Assembly: GCF_000828055.2 (NCBI RefSeq)
Contig: NZ_CP010523.2
Span: 372,001-436,000, forward strand
DNA from: Klebsiella variicola
Lineage (GTDB): Bacteria > Pseudomonadota > Gammaproteobacteria > Enterobacterales > Enterobacteriaceae
Reading direction: 5' to 3'
DNA: 64,000 nucleotides
Each line of letters begins with the position of its first letter. Position 1 is the first letter of the stretch. Positions 1 to 12,249 of this stretch are shown piece by piece. Below the pieces are notes generated by a model. It did no database searches. It was not told where the DNA came from and saw only the letters and a program-made list of their open reading frames with translations. Both the position numbers and the translations under genes were made by a program.

Positions 1-2266
1 TGGCCAGCAGCGAGACGTCCACCCGGCTGCGCGCCCGGCGCAGCAGGCCGAAGAGCACCACGTTGAACAACACCACTGCCAGGATACACGCCAGGCTGTA
101 GCGCGGATGGTCGCTAAAGCTGACGGTCTGGTAATAGAGCGTCGAGAGCGAATAGGCGATATTCAGCCCCCACAGGATGGAGAAGGTCATCCAGCCGCGG
201 CTCGATTCGCGGGCGATGGCGCCCATCACCGAGATGCAGGGGATATAGAGCAGAACGAAGATCAGGTAGCTGTATGCCGCCGCCGCGCTGCCAAATTTAC
301 TGCCCATCACGCCCATGGCGCCGGTGGCCATCTCGCCATCGCCTTTGCTGGCTTCGATGGGGTTGGCCAGGACGCTGAGGCTGAAGGTGTCTTTCAGTCC
401 CTGCCATGTTTCGTCGACGGCGGCGAGCAGTTCTTCGCCGAGGCTGAAGGTCTGCGGATTGAATTCCTCATTCTGGATATCTTCGGCGGTATAGAGGGTG
501 TTCAGCGTACCGACCACCACCTCCTTCGCCATCGCGCCGGTAAACAGGCCGACGGTGGCCTGCCAGTTATCTTCATGCACGCCGATCGGTTTAAACACCG
601 GCGTAATGACCCGGCTCACCGAGGCCAGCGCGGAGTCGTTGATGTTGTCGACGACCTTACCGCTCAGCGAGAAGCTGTTCAGCGCGCTGAGGAAGATGCT
701 GACAATGACGATCACCTTCCCGGCGCGCAGCACAAAGCCTTTCAGGCGCTGCCAGGTCTGGATAATCAGGCTCTTGATGTGCGGGACGTGGTACACCGGC
801 AGCTCCATCACGAACGGCGAGGCTTCGCCACGCATAATGGTGTGCTTCAGCATCAGGCCGGTGAGAATGGCCATCACAATGCCCAGCACGTAGAGCGAGA
901 AGACCGCCAGCGCACCGTTCTGACCAAAGAACGCGGCCGCGAAGACGGCGAAGATCGCCAGCCGCGCGCCGCAGGACATAAACGGCGCCATCATAATGGT
1001 CATCAGACGCTCGCGCGGTGCGTCAAGGGTGCGGGCGCCCATCACCGACGGCACGTTGCAGCCGAAACCGACAATCAACGGGACAAAGGATTTCCCCGGC
1101 AGGCCGAGGGCTTGCATCAGGCGGTCCATGACAAAGGCGGCGCGAGCCATGTAGCCGGAGTCCTCGAGGAAGGAGAGGAACAGATACATCATGCCGATCT
1201 GCGGCACCAGCGGCAGCACGGTGTTGATACCGCCGCCGATCCCCTGGGCGAGGAACACGGTCAGCCAGTCCGGGAAGTGCAGGGTGTAGCCCAGCCATTG
1301 AATACCGTGAATAAAGACCGCGACCGAGCCGGCATCAAAAATCGGCTGCAGCGCGCCGCCGATGTTGATCGCCAGCAGGAACATCAGGTACATGACAAAG
1401 AGAAAAATCGGTAACCCGAGGAAGCGGTTAAGGATCACTTTGTCCATTGCCGCGGTGAAGCGGCTTGGCTCGGCGGTCAGGGTGTTGCTGACGGCGTCGC
1501 AAACGGCGGCGATGGTCTGATAGCGCGCGTCTGCGATATGCAACGCCGGGTCGTCGATCTCGTCGCTGAGATTCGCCAGAGCAATATCCAGTTTATCGGC
1601 GGCGTCGCCGGCATAGGCCCGGCTGTAGATATCGCCCTCCAGCATCTGCAGACCCAGCCAGCGCCGCTGCCGGGTCGGGATCTGCGCTGACATTTGCTGC
1701 GCCAGCAGGTCAGCTTCGCGCAGCAGCGGCTGCGGATAGTGAACCAGCTCAATATCGCTGTTCGCCTGATGACGGTCGAGGGCAATCTTCAGCGCTTCGA
1801 TTCCGCGTCCGCGGGTTGAGACCAGCGGAATGACCGGGCAGCCGAGACGGGCGGCGAGGGCGTCGATATCGATACGCACCTGCTGCTTTTCGGCGATATC
1901 CAGCATGTTCAGCGCGACGACGCAGGGGATCCCCAGCTCGAGCAGCTGCAGCGTCAGATAGAGGTTTCGCTCAAGGTTGGAGGCATCAACCACGTTAATC
2001 AGCATGTCGGCGTCGCCGCTCAGGATGTAGTGGCAGGCAATCTGCTCGTCCAGCGAGGTCTGCGAAGAGATGGTGGTCAGGGAGTAGGTCCCCGGGAGGT
2101 CGACCAGCGTGACCTGATGGTCAGTGGTGGCGAAAACGCCTTCTTTACGCTCAACGGTGACCCCGGCCCAGTTGCCTACGCGCTGGCGGGCACCGGTCAG
2201 CTGATTAAATAAGGTGGTCTTGCCAGAATTAGGATTACCAATTAAACCAACGGTTAATTTTTTCAT
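1..2266 (-). CDS. feoB: FeoB ferrous iron transporter (3' end cut by window edge)
   Basis: FeoB is the inner-membrane permease that takes up Fe2+, mainly when oxygen is low. The minus-strand frame opens with MKKLTVGLIGNPNSGKTT, so the G1/P-loop of the N-terminal G-protein domain is at about residues 10–18, where FeoB has it. About 755 codons lie in the window; the family is about 772 residues, so only about 17 C-terminal residues are missing beyond base 1. The rest is the multi-spanning gate domain, and no internal stop is evident. The start is 28 bp after the feoA stop, so the two are co-transcribed from the promoter region upstream of feoA. Whether feoC follows cannot be seen. Confidence 0.96.
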   Translation of the reverse strand, partial: MKKLTVGLIGNPNSGKTTLFNQLTGARQRVGNWAGVTVERKEGVFATTDHQVTLVDLPGTYSLTTISSQTSLDEQIACHYILSGDADMLINVVDASNLERNLYLTLQLLELGIPCVVALNMLDIAEKQQVRIDIDALAARLGCPVIPLVSTRGRGIEALKIALDRHQANSDIELVHYPQPLLREADLLAQQMSAQIPTRQRRWLGLQMLEGDIYSRAYAGDAADKLDIALANLSDEIDDPALHIADARYQTIAAVCDAVSNTLTAEPSRFTAAMDKVILNRFLGLPIFLFVMYLMFLLAINIGGALQPIFDAGSVAVFIHGIQWLGYTLHFPDWLTVFLAQGIGGGINTVLPLVPQIGMMYLFLSFLEDSGYMARAAFVMDRLMQALGLPGKSFVPLIVGFGCNVPSVMGARTLDAPRERLMTIMMAPFMSCGARLAIFAVFAAAFFGQNGALAVFSLYVLGIVMAILTGLMLKHTIMRGEASPFVMELPVYHVPHIKSLIIQTWQRLKGFVLRAGKVIVIVSIFLSALNSFSLSGKVVDNINDSALASVSRVITPVFKPIGVHEDNWQATVGLFTGAMAKEVVVGTLNTLYTAEDIQNEEFNPQTFSLGEELLAAVDETWQGLKDTFSLSVLANPIEASKGDGEMATGAMGVMGSKFGSAAAAYSYLIFVLLYIPCISVMGAIARESSRGWMTFSILWGLNIAYSLSTLYYQTVSFSDHPRYSLACILAVVLFNVVLFGLLRRARSRVDVSLLA

Positions 2267-2294
2267 ATTTCAGACTCTTGTGCCGGGCCAGCCG

Positions 2295-2771
<477 letters not shown>

Positions 2772-2902
2772 TTAATTAAGGTTTCTTAAGTTAACGAAAT
2801 GAAAATAATAATTTCGCGACCTTTCCTTAACGGAATTAATGCAGGTTATCAGAAATGACTGAACCCGTTTTGCGCGTAATGGCGGCCGTATCGCCAGGGG
2901 AT

Positions 2903-2934
2903 GAAAAATGAAAACTGCCCCTGAAAAGGGGCAG
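2903..2934 (-). terminator. Rho-independent terminator of tex
   Basis: CTGCCCC-TTTT-CAGGGGCAG on the minus strand, followed by TTTTCATTTTT, begins only 7 bp after the tex stop codon. A strong GC stem plus a T-rich tail is a standard intrinsic terminator for the tex transcript. Confidence 0.85.
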
Positions 2935-2941
2935 GGAGAGA

Positions 2942-5272
2942 TTAGCGTTTTTTACCCATCGCCGCAGCGAGGGCATCCATCATTGCGCTGTTACCGGCAG
3001 GCTGTGCCTCGCGACCGCGGGGTTTGGCGGCCTTCGCGGCCGGGCGGTTACCCTGGGGGCGATCCTGACCGCCGCCGCGGCGGGCGTTGCTGTCGCCTGG
3101 CTGCTCGTCGAGACGCATGGTCAGAGCGATACGTTTACGCGGCAGATCGACTTCCATGACTTTGACCTTCACGATGTCGCCCGCTTTCACCACGGTGTGC
3201 GGATCTTCAACAAACCGGTCAGAAAGCGACGAAATGTGTACCAGTCCATCCTGGTGGACGCCGATATCGACAAACGCGCCGAAATTGGTGACGTTGGTGA
3301 CGGCGCCTTCCAGGATCATCCCCGGCAGTAGATCGTTCATGGTCTCTACGCCGTCGGCGAACTTCGCCGTCTTAAACTCCGGACGCGGATCGCGGCCTGG
3401 TTTTTCCAGCTCTTTGATAATGTCGGTGACGGTCGGAACGCCGAACTTCTCATCGGTGAAATCCGCAGCCTTCAGATGACGCAGTTCGCTGCTGTTGCCC
3501 ATCAGATCTTTCAGCGCCTGCTGGGTGGCCGCCAGAATGCGCTCGACCACCGGATAGGCTTCCGGGTGCACGGTGGAGGCATCCAGCGGGTTGTCGCCGT
3601 GGTTGATACGCAGGAAGCCGGCGCACTGTTCAAAGGCTTTCGGCCCCAGACGGCTGACCTTCAGCAACTGCTGGCGATTCTGGAACTGGCCGTTCTCGTC
3701 GCGCCAGGCAACGATGTTCTGCGCCATCATGCGGGTCAGGCCGGCGACGCGGGTCAGCAGCGGAACGGAGGCGGTGTTCAGGTCAACGCCGACGGCGTTC
3801 ACGCAGTCTTCCACCACCGCGTCCAGCTTACGCGCCAGCTGGGTCTGGCTGACATCGTGCTGATACTGGCCGACGCCAATCGATTTCGGGTCGATTTTCA
3901 CCAGCTCGGCCAGGGGATCCTGCAGACGGCGGGCGATGGAGACCGCGCCGCGCAGCGACACGTCGAGGTCCGGGAACTCCTGGGCCGCCAGCTCGGAGGC
4001 GGAGTAAACGGAAGCCCCGGCTTCGCTGACGATCACCTTCTGGGCGGTGACTTTCGGGAACTGCTTCTGCACGTCGAGGAAGAAACGCTCGGTTTCACGC
4101 GAGGCGGTACCATTGCCGATGGCCACCAGCTCAACATTGTACTTTTCACACAGCGCGGCGACGACGACGGCCGCTTTGGCGGCCTGGCCGGTATGGGGAT
4201 AGATGGTATCGGTGGCGACCAGTTTACCGGTGGCGTCGACGACGGCCACTTTCACCCCGGTGCGCAGGCCCGGATCGAGTCCCATGGTGGCGCGCAGCCC
4301 GGCGGGCGCGGCCATCAGGAGGTCGTGCAGGTTACGGGCGAAGACGTTGATGGCTTCGTCCTCCGCGCGCTCGCGCACGGTGCCCATCAGCTCGGTTTCG
4401 AGGTGCATCAGCACTTTGATACGCCAGGTCCAGCTGACGACACCTTTACGCCAGCTGTCCGCCGGGGCGTTATTCAGGCGCAGGCCAAGGTGGTCGATAA
4501 TAATTTGCTCGCCGTGGCTCTCTTTCGGCGGCTCGTCAAACTGCGGATCGGCGTTTAAAGAGAGCTGCAGCACGCCTTCGTTGCGACCGCGGAACATCGC
4601 CAGCGCGCGATGCGACGGCACGGTGGCGATCGGTTCATGGTGATCGAAGTAGTCGCGGAATTTGGCGCCTTCCTCTTCTTTGCCGCTGACGACGGTGGAG
4701 ACCAGGTGGGCGTTTTTCCACAGATAGTCGCGGACCTTCGCCAGCAGCGCGGCGTCTTCGGCAAACCGCTCCATCAGAATATAGCGCGCGCCGTCCAGGG
4801 CCGCTTTGCTGTCGGCGATGCCGTTGTCAGCGTTAATATATTTTGCGGCTTCCGCTTCCGGATCGTGGGCCGGTTCGTTCCACAGCAGGTCAGCCAGCGG
4901 CTCCAGCCCGGCTTCGATGGCGATCTGCCCGCGGGTACGGCGCTTCGGCTTGTACGGCAGGTAGAGGTCTTCCAGTTCGGTTTTGCTGAGCGTGGTGGTG
5001 ATGGCTTTTTCCAGCGCGTCGGTCAGTTTGCCCTGTTCAGCGATGGATTTGAGGATCGCCTGACGACGGTCTTCCAGTTCGCGCAGATAGCCAAGGCGAG
5101 TTTCCAGATTACGCAGCTGCGTGTCATCCAGACCGCCGGTGACTTCTTTACGATAACGTGCAATAAACGGCACGGTGTTCCCTTCATCAAGCAGGCGAAC
5201 GGCAGCTTCTACCTGTTCGGCTCTGGCCTGAAGTTCACCCGCAATAATGCGGCAGAGCGAATCATTCATCAT
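2942..5272 (-). CDS. tex: Tex (YhgF) RNA-binding transcription accessory protein
   Basis: Tex is a conserved cytoplasmic nucleic-acid-binding protein linked to transcription and ribosome-related RNA metabolism. Its 776 residues match the family length. In order: an N-terminal Tex region starting [15 protein letters not shown]; a YqgF/RNase H-like domain around residues 325–450 with [17 protein letters not shown]; helix-hairpin-helix elements around 500–560; and a C-terminal S1 RNA-binding domain around 650–720 ([20 protein letters not shown]). The tail beyond it is basic, Gly/Arg-rich and probably disordered ([11 protein letters not shown]). greB lies 100 bp upstream on the same strand, and the gene ends in a clear terminator. 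Confidence 0.97.
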   Translation of the reverse strand: MMNDSLCRIIAGELQARAEQVEAAVRLLDEGNTVPFIARYRKEVTGGLDDTQLRNLETRLGYLRELEDRRQAILKSIAEQGKLTDALEKAITTTLSKTELEDLYLPYKPKRRTRGQIAIEAGLEPLADLLWNEPAHDPEAEAAKYINADNGIADSKAALDGARYILMERFAEDAALLAKVRDYLWKNAHLVSTVVSGKEEEGAKFRDYFDHHEPIATVPSHRALAMFRGRNEGVLQLSLNADPQFDEPPKESHGEQIIIDHLGLRLNNAPADSWRKGVVSWTWRIKVLMHLETELMGTVRERAEDEAINVFARNLHDLLMAAPAGLRATMGLDPGLRTGVKVAVVDATGKLVATDTIYPHTGQAAKAAVVVAALCEKYNVELVAIGNGTASRETERFFLDVQKQFPKVTAQKVIVSEAGASVYSASELAAQEFPDLDVSLRGAVSIARRLQDPLAELVKIDPKSIGVGQYQHDVSQTQLARKLDAVVEDCVNAVGVDLNTASVPLLTRVAGLTRMMAQNIVAWRDENGQFQNRQQLLKVSRLGPKAFEQCAGFLRINHGDNPLDASTVHPEAYPVVERILAATQQALKDLMGNSSELRHLKAADFTDEKFGVPTVTDIIKELEKPGRDPRPEFKTAKFADGVETMNDLLPGMILEGAVTNVTNFGAFVDIGVHQDGLVHISSLSDRFVEDPHTVVKAGDIVKVKVMEVDLPRKRIALTMRLDEQPGDSNARRGGGQDRPQGNRPAAKAAKPRGREAQPAGNSAMMDALAAAMGKKR

Positions 5273-5372
5273 GGCTTTTAATTCATCTTTAGGGTCAAAA
5301 ATCAGGGACTAGTTATACGGACTGACGGCTGAAAATGCCAGTCGCGCCCGGTGTCTCTCGGAAAGTTCTTGT

Positions 5373-5846
5373 CTATTTTACGTATTCGATCTCGTTGACA
5401 TACCAGCTGGCTTCGCCCGCCGGCGTGTTAACGATAGCCAGATCGCCGACCTCTTTTTTCAATAAGGCGCGCGCCATTGGCGAGTCGATGGAGATGTAGT
5501 CTTTGCGGCCAAAAATCTCATCGTAGCCGACGATGCGAAAGCGTTTGGTGTCACCCTCGTCGTTTTCGATCTCTACCCAGGCGCCGAAGAAGACTTTGCC
5601 TTCCTGCTGTGGGGAATAATCGACGATCTTTAACTGTTCCAGACATTTGGTCAGATAGCGGACCCGGCGATCGATCTCCCGCAGGCGCTTTTTGTTGTAC
5701 TGGTAGTCCGCGTTCTCGCTGCGGTCGCCAAGGCTGGCGGCCCAGGTCACCTTTTTGGTCACTTCCGGGCGCTCCTGGCGCCACAGGTAGTCCATTTCCT
5801 GCTTCAGTTTTTCATATCCCTCGCGGGTGATCAGCGGCGTTTTCAT
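5373..5846 (-). CDS. greB: Transcript cleavage factor GreB
   Basis: GreB enters the RNA polymerase secondary channel and stimulates cleavage of backtracked transcripts. The 157-residue product starts MKTPLITREGYEKLKQEM. The N-terminal coiled coil carries the acidic tip GDRSENADY with Asp41 and Glu44, the residues that hold the catalytic Mg2+; the C-terminal half is the FKBP-like domain (VFFGAWVEIENDEG). The frame is open 43 codons further upstream, but that part does not resemble GreB and would run into the divergent ompR promoter region, so I use base 5846. No strong terminator is visible between greB and tex. Confidence 0.96.
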   Translation of the reverse strand: MKTPLITREGYEKLKQEMDYLWRQERPEVTKKVTWAASLGDRSENADYQYNKKRLREIDRRVRYLTKCLEQLKIVDYSPQQEGKVFFGAWVEIENDEGDTKRFRIVGYDEIFGRKDYISIDSPMARALLKKEVGDLAIVNTPAGEASWYVNEIEYVK

Positions 5847-6073
5847 CGTGAGTTCAACCTTCTGACAGTCTGTCGTTGCGCACAATTTGTAGCGCGTAAT
5901 AATACCGACAGGATAAATACTGTGTCTTATGATTAAATGTATACTTAACCTGCTGTTAAATATGCTTTGTAACAATTTAGCCTGGAATATATACCAGATT
6001 TAGCTGGTGAGCGCGCCGGGCTTTTTTGAGAATACGCACTGACTATTGCAGTGAACCTTTGGGAGTACAAACA
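5847..6073. promoter_or_regulatory. greB–ompR divergent intergenic region
   Basis: This 227-bp AT-rich region separates greB (minus) from ompR (plus) and must hold the promoters of both. TATACTT at about 5939 and the TATGCTTTGTAACA stretch at about 5958 are promoter-like, but I cannot assign start sites. ompR is preceded by a GGGAG ribosome-binding site at 6061–6065. Confidence 0.4.
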
Positions 6074-8145
<2,072 letters not shown>

Positions 8146-8182
8146 GTGCGGCCGAGGTTGGCTAATCAGGACGTTGCACAAC

Positions 8183-8208
8183 AAAAAGCCGGGCAAGCCC
8201 GGCTTTTT
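8183..8208. terminator. Bidirectional terminator between envZ and pckA
   Basis: AAAAA-GCCGGGC-AA-GCCCGGC-TTTTT has A and T tracts on both sides of a perfect GC stem, so it can stop transcripts from envZ (plus) and pckA (minus). It sits between the two convergent stop codons. Confidence 0.92.
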
Positions 8209-8222
8209 CACCTCTACGCCCG

Positions 8223-9845
8223 TTAGCGCTGCGGCCCTGCCGCCACCAGCGCGGCGCCCGCTGGCGTATCGGTATACTTCTCAAAGTTCTCGATAAACAG
8301 CTTCGCCAGCTGATCGGCTTTTTCCTGCCACTGCTCCGGGGAACCATAGGTGCTGCGCGGATCGAGGATCTGGGTATCCACACCCGGGAGCGCCGTTGGG
8401 ATCTGCAGGTTAAACATCGGCAGGGTAAAGGTCTCCGCGTTGTCCAGCGAGCCATTGAGGATGGCGTCGATGATGGCGCGGGTATCTTTAATCGAGATAC
8501 GCTTGCCGGTGCCGTTCCAGCCGGTATTGACCAGATAAGCCTGCGCGCCGGCCGCCTGCATACGTTTAACCAGCACTTCGGCGTACTGTGTCGGATGCAG
8601 CGACAGGAAGGCGGCGCCAAAGCAGGCGGAGAAGGTTGGCGTGGGCTCGGTCACGCCGCGTTCGGTGCCGGCCAGTTTGGCGGTAAACCCGGACAGGAAA
8701 TGGTACTGGGTCTGATCGGCGGTCAGGCGGGAGACCGGCGGCAGGACGCCGAACGCATCGGCCGTCAGGAAGATCACTTTGGTGGCGTGACCCGCTTTGG
8801 AAACCGGTTTAACAATGTTGTCGATATGGTCGATGGGGTAGGAGACGCGGGTGTTTTCAGTCTTCGAACCGTCATCGAAATCGATCGTGCCATCGGCGCG
8901 CACCACCACGTTTTCCAGCAGAGCATTGCGGCGAATGGCGTGATAGATATCCGGCTCGGCCGCTTCAGAGAGCTTGATGGTCTTGGCGTAGCAGCCCCCT
9001 TCGAAGTTAAACACGCCGTCGTCATCCCAGCCATGTTCATCATCGCCAATCAGGCGGCGTTTTGGATCGGTGGAGAGGGTGGTTTTGCCGGTGCCTGAGA
9101 GGCCGAAGAAAATAGCGACATCGCCTTTTTCGCCGACGTTGGCTGAGCAGTGCATGGAGGCGATGCCCTTCAGGGGCAGCAGGTAGTTCATGATCGAGAA
9201 CATCCCTTTCTTCATTTCGCCACCATACCAGGTGCCGCCGATCAGCTGGATGCGCTCGGTGAGGTTGAAGGCGATGAAGTTTTCCGAGTTCAGACCTTGC
9301 TCTTTCCACTGCGGGTTGGTGCACTTCGCGCCGTTCATCACGATGAAGTCGGGCTCGAAGTCCGCCAGCTCTTCATCGCTCGGGCGGATGAACATGTTTT
9401 TAACGAAGTGCGCCTGCCAGGCCACTTCGGTAATAAAGCGCACGCTGAGACGGGTATCGGCGTTGGCGCCGCAGAAGGCGTCGACGATAAACAGCCGTTT
9501 ACCGGACAACTGCTGGGTCACCAGCCCTTTCAGATGCTGCCAGGTTTCCTGTGAAAGCGGCTTGTTGTCGTTTTTACCTTTGCCTTTATCGGACCACCAG
9601 ACGGTATCGCGGGTGGTGTCGTCGCGAACGAGATACTTATCTTTCGGAGAACGGCCGGTAAAAATGCCCGTGTCGACGGCGATAGCACCCAGACTGGTTA
9701 ATACGCCACGTTCGTAACCTTCCAGGCTGGGGTCGAGCTCTTCCTGAAACAACATATCGTAGCTGGGGTTGTGGACGATATCCTGAACGTCATTGATACC
9801 ATAAGCCTTGAGATCCTGCGGGGTTAAACCATGATTAACGCGCAT
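8223..9845 (-). CDS. pckA: Phosphoenolpyruvate carboxykinase (ATP)
   Basis: PckA converts oxaloacetate and ATP to phosphoenolpyruvate, CO2 and ADP, the first committed step of gluconeogenesis, in the cytosol. The 540 residues equal the E. coli enzyme. The kinase-1a P-loop [11 protein letters not shown] is near residue 250, the kinase-2 region [16 protein letters not shown] follows, and the substrate-binding GRSPKDKY is near residue 65. The start [16 protein letters not shown] aligns with the family. It lies downstream of hslO on the same strand but has a 359-bp gap with its own regulatory region, including a CRP-like site. Confidence 0.98.
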   Translation of the reverse strand: MRVNHGLTPQDLKAYGINDVQDIVHNPSYDMLFQEELDPSLEGYERGVLTSLGAIAVDTGIFTGRSPKDKYLVRDDTTRDTVWWSDKGKGKNDNKPLSQETWQHLKGLVTQQLSGKRLFIVDAFCGANADTRLSVRFITEVAWQAHFVKNMFIRPSDEELADFEPDFIVMNGAKCTNPQWKEQGLNSENFIAFNLTERIQLIGGTWYGGEMKKGMFSIMNYLLPLKGIASMHCSANVGEKGDVAIFFGLSGTGKTTLSTDPKRRLIGDDEHGWDDDGVFNFEGGCYAKTIKLSEAAEPDIYHAIRRNALLENVVVRADGTIDFDDGSKTENTRVSYPIDHIDNIVKPVSKAGHATKVIFLTADAFGVLPPVSRLTADQTQYHFLSGFTAKLAGTERGVTEPTPTFSACFGAAFLSLHPTQYAEVLVKRMQAAGAQAYLVNTGWNGTGKRISIKDTRAIIDAILNGSLDNAETFTLPMFNLQIPTALPGVDTQILDPRSTYGSPEQWQEKADQLAKLFIENFEKYTDTPAGAALVAAGPQR

Positions 9846-10204
9846 GTCACTGCTCCTTAGCCAAGATGTACTGCTGTAAATTGTAGGGTTTCTTACCGGG
9901 TATTGACCGCGACCAGGCTCATAGATTTACGTATCTCGACATTCCTCAGAATGACGAAAAAAACGGTGACTCCTGTCACGAAGTGAAGTGGATTATCTCA
10001 GGAAATGGGCGGATGTTGGGGGTAGATGTTTATTAATGGTTAAAAAGTAATTAAAAAAACTACTGAATTGTGAATGTAATCGCTTTCCTGGAATAAAATT
10101 ACGTAACTCTTTCAGGGAAAATCGATTCAACTCGTGAATAAATAAAAGTCAGGCACAAGGCGACGAACAACATCGCCACCCTGTACCTGTGGAAGACGCG
10201 GGGA
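9846..10204. other. pckA–hslO intergenic region
   Basis: This gap of 359 bp lies between two minus-strand genes, so it should carry the end of the hslO transcript and the pckA promoter. A weak stem-loop at 10159–10177 (GGCGA … TCGCC) follows hslO, with T-rich sequence only some distance beyond, so it is a doubtful terminator. A CRP-like site lies at 9965–9980. The central part, about 10020–10140, is AT-rich with no evident gene. Confidence 0.4.
9965..9980 (-). promoter_or_regulatory. Putative CRP site upstream of pckA
   Basis: GGTGA-CTCCTG-TCACG is an 8-of-10 match to the CRP half-sites TGTGA-N6-TCACA and lies about 127 bp upstream of the pckA start. pckA is known to be catabolite-controlled in E. 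coli; the site itself is inferred by eye. Confidence 0.45.
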
Positions 10205-11083
10205 TTAATGGACCTGTGGGTCGGCCGGAGAGGCGTTATTACGGATCTCGGCAATATCCATGGCATTGAAGATATAGTGGTTACCGCAGTAGTCGCAGTG
10301 CATATCAATCTCGCCTTCATCGGCGAGGATGCTATCTATCTCTTCATCCGGCAGGGTCTTCAGCGCGCCAGCGCAGCGTTCACGAGAACACGTACATTTG
10401 AACTCGACGCTCTGCGGCTCGTAGACCGTGACCTCTTCCTCATGGTACAGGCGCCACAGCACATCGTTCGCCGGCAGGGTGAACAGCTCTTCCGCCTTGA
10501 TGGTCTCGGTGAGCGTCGCCAGGTGCTCGAAGTCGGTCGTCTGGGTATCCTGCGCCGGCATCACCTGCAGCAGCATCCCACCGGCCATCGGCTGACCTTC
10601 ATGTTCCCCGGTGCGAATGATGAGGCGCGTCGGCAACTGCTCTGAACGCTGGAAGTAATCTTCCAGGCAGGCGGCCAGCGTATCGCCTTCCAGACCGACC
10701 ACACCCTGATAACGTTCACCCTCTTTCGGGGAGATGGTAATGACCAGATAGCCGTTGCCGACCATCGTTTTCAGATCCGCATCGTCCGCAATATCGCCCT
10801 GCACGCGCGCGACGCCACGCAACTGCTGCTGGTTATTGCCGTTGATCACCGCCAGCTGTAAAGGGCCATCGCCCTGCAGCTGAACGGTAATATCACCAGC
10901 AAACTTCAGCGTCGCGGTCAGCAGGCTGGTGGCGACCAGCAGCTCCGCCAGCACCGTTTTCACCGGCTGTGGATAGGTGTGATTCGCCAGAATCTGTTCC
11001 AGGGTTTCCGACACCGTCACCAGCTCGCCGCGTACGGCATAGTTTTCAAACAGATAACGATGTAATTGATCGTGTTGAGTCAT
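10205..11083 (-). CDS. hslO: Redox-regulated chaperone Hsp33
   Basis: Hsp33 is a cytosolic holdase activated by oxidation, protecting unfolding proteins during bleach or peroxide-plus-heat stress. The 292-residue protein begins [19 protein letters not shown]. Its C-terminal redox switch has the four zinc-binding cysteines in [10 protein letters not shown] and CDYCGNHY, that is CxC followed by CxxC, all intact. An ATG two codons upstream is possible, but AGAGAG sits too close to it, whereas the spacing fits base 11083. It lies 24 bp after hslR, in an apparent yrfG-hslR-hslO operon joining two heat-shock functions. Confidence 0.97.
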   Translation of the reverse strand: MTQHDQLHRYLFENYAVRGELVTVSETLEQILANHTYPQPVKTVLAELLVATSLLTATLKFAGDITVQLQGDGPLQLAVINGNNQQQLRGVARVQGDIADDADLKTMVGNGYLVITISPKEGERYQGVVGLEGDTLAACLEDYFQRSEQLPTRLIIRTGEHEGQPMAGGMLLQVMPAQDTQTTDFEHLATLTETIKAEELFTLPANDVLWRLYHEEEVTVYEPQSVEFKCTCSRERCAGALKTLPDEEIDSILADEGEIDMHCDYCGNHYIFNAMDIAEIRNNASPADPQVH

Positions 11084-11107
11084 AATCATCTCTCTTTCTG
11101 GCGCGAG

Positions 11108-11509
11108 TTACTCACTCTCGCCGTGTTTAAATCTCATCAGGTCGCGGCGCTCTTTCTTGTCCGGACGTCTGTCAGGGTGCGGCATGGTCAGGGCGTTCAT
11201 TTTGCGCGCCAGGGCCACTTTTTCACGCTTCTCGATACTTTCCGCCGTCTCTTCATACAGGGCGACGGCTTCACTTGCCGGGCGGCGCTGTTCGGTAATA
11301 CCGACAATCCGTACCGTACGCTCGTCATTGCCCTGGCGCAGCGTCAGCATGGCGTCCAGCTCGACAATTTTCCCGGGTTTGCTGCGTTGTCCGTTGTAAT
11401 GCACCTTGCCGCCTTCAATCATCTCCCGCGCCAGCGCGCGGGTCTTGTAAAAGCGGGCGGCCCAAAGCCATTTGTCCAGTCTGACGGTTTCGCTGGGCTT
11501 CTCTTTCAT
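11108..11509 (-). CDS. hslR: Ribosome-associated heat shock protein Hsp15
   Basis: Hsp15 binds free 50S subunits carrying a nascent chain and helps recycle stalled large subunits after heat shock. Its 133 residues match the family. The S4 RNA-binding domain is N-terminal (VRLDKWLWAARFYKTRALAR, about residues 9–28, with GKVHYNGQRSKPGK following), and the C-terminal tail is basic and charged (ALTMPHPDRRPDKKERRD). Its ATG overlaps the yrfG stop codon (ATGA), indicating translational coupling, and hslO follows after 24 bp. Confidence 0.96.
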   Translation of the reverse strand: MKEKPSETVRLDKWLWAARFYKTRALAREMIEGGKVHYNGQRSKPGKIVELDAMLTLRQGNDERTVRIVGITEQRRPASEAVALYEETAESIEKREKVALARKMNALTMPHPDRRPDKKERRDLMRFKHGESE

Positions 11510-12189
11510 CGCCTCTCCTTCGGGGTAAGCGAAGGGATCAGTCGCCGGTAATCATTCAGCCCCGGATGGCGCAGATACTGCTTTTCCGCCAGCCCGGAGT
11601 CGGGATTGGTAATGCCCAGGCAGTAACGAATGCCAAATTCCCTCGCGGCATCCAGAATCGCCTCGCTGTCGTCGACAAACAGCGTTTTATGGGCCTCAAG
11701 GCCAGTCTCCTCCGCCACGGCGCGCCACAGGCGCTGATCCTCTTTCGGATAACCAAATGTGTGGGTGGAAAGTAATAAATCAAGGTGCGCATCCAGGCCG
11801 GTGTGTTTGAGCTTCACCGCCAGATTGTGGGGATGGGCATTGGTCAACAGAATGCGTCGCTTACCGCAGGCCTTGAGCGCATCAAGGAACGGCACCGTAT
11901 CCTCGCGCAGCGTGGCGCGCGGACCCTGTTCGCTGGTCATCGCACAAATATCCAAACCCAGGCGCTCGCTCCAGTAATCCAGACAGTACCAGTTTAGCGT
12001 ATGCTGCACGGCGTGATACTCCTGGCGCATGGCGTCTTTCGCCTCCTGCAGATTGAGGCCGCGGGCGGCTCCCCAGGTTTCAGGCACCAGCGTTTGCCAG
12101 AAATAGTTGTCGAAAGCGAGGTCCAGGAGCGTGCCGTCCATATCCAGCAGAACGGTATCGACCTCCTGCCAGGCGATATCAAAATGCAT
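11506..12189 (-). CDS. yrfG: GMP/IMP nucleotidase YrfG (HAD family)
   Basis: YrfG is a haloacid-dehalogenase-like phosphatase shown in E. coli to hydrolyse purine 5'-nucleotides. The 227-residue product starts MHFDIAWQEVDTVLLDMDGT, giving HAD motif I (DMDGTLLD); motif II is in ILLTNAHPHNL, and motifs III/IV in GYPKEDQRLW and LFVDDSEAILDAA. The frame is open 14 codons upstream, but those codons cover an inverted repeat and lack similarity, so I start at 12189. It is first of the yrfG-hslR-hslO set and overlaps hslR by 4 bp. Confidence 0.94.
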   Translation of the reverse strand: MHFDIAWQEVDTVLLDMDGTLLDLAFDNYFWQTLVPETWGAARGLNLQEAKDAMRQEYHAVQHTLNWYCLDYWSERLGLDICAMTSEQGPRATLREDTVPFLDALKACGKRRILLTNAHPHNLAVKLKHTGLDAHLDLLLSTHTFGYPKEDQRLWRAVAEETGLEAHKTLFVDDSEAILDAAREFGIRYCLGITNPDSGLAEKQYLRHPGLNDYRRLIPSLTPKERR

Positions 12190-12215
12190 GATGACTCTCC
12201 AGCGAGCAGAAAATG

Positions 12216-12242
12216 GGCGACAGGGTATCATACCCTGTCGCC
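12216..12242 (-). terminator. Perfect 12-bp inverted repeat after igaA
   Basis: GGCGACAGGGTA and its exact complement flank a 3-base loop. On the minus strand the stem begins 8 bp after the igaA stop codon and is followed by CATTTTCTGC, so it probably ends the igaA transcript. It is only 27 bp upstream of the yrfG start, so it could also affect yrfG expression. Confidence 0.65.
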
Positions 12243-12249
12243 GGGAAAA

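Noticed and set aside
107-1414. 435-codon plus-strand frame over feoB
   Set aside because: feoB is intact in the opposite frame; the product is His/Gln/Arg-rich, typical of an antisense shadow.
3476-4558. 360-codon open frame antisense to tex
   Set aside because: Same cause; no conserved protein features and no ribosome-binding site.
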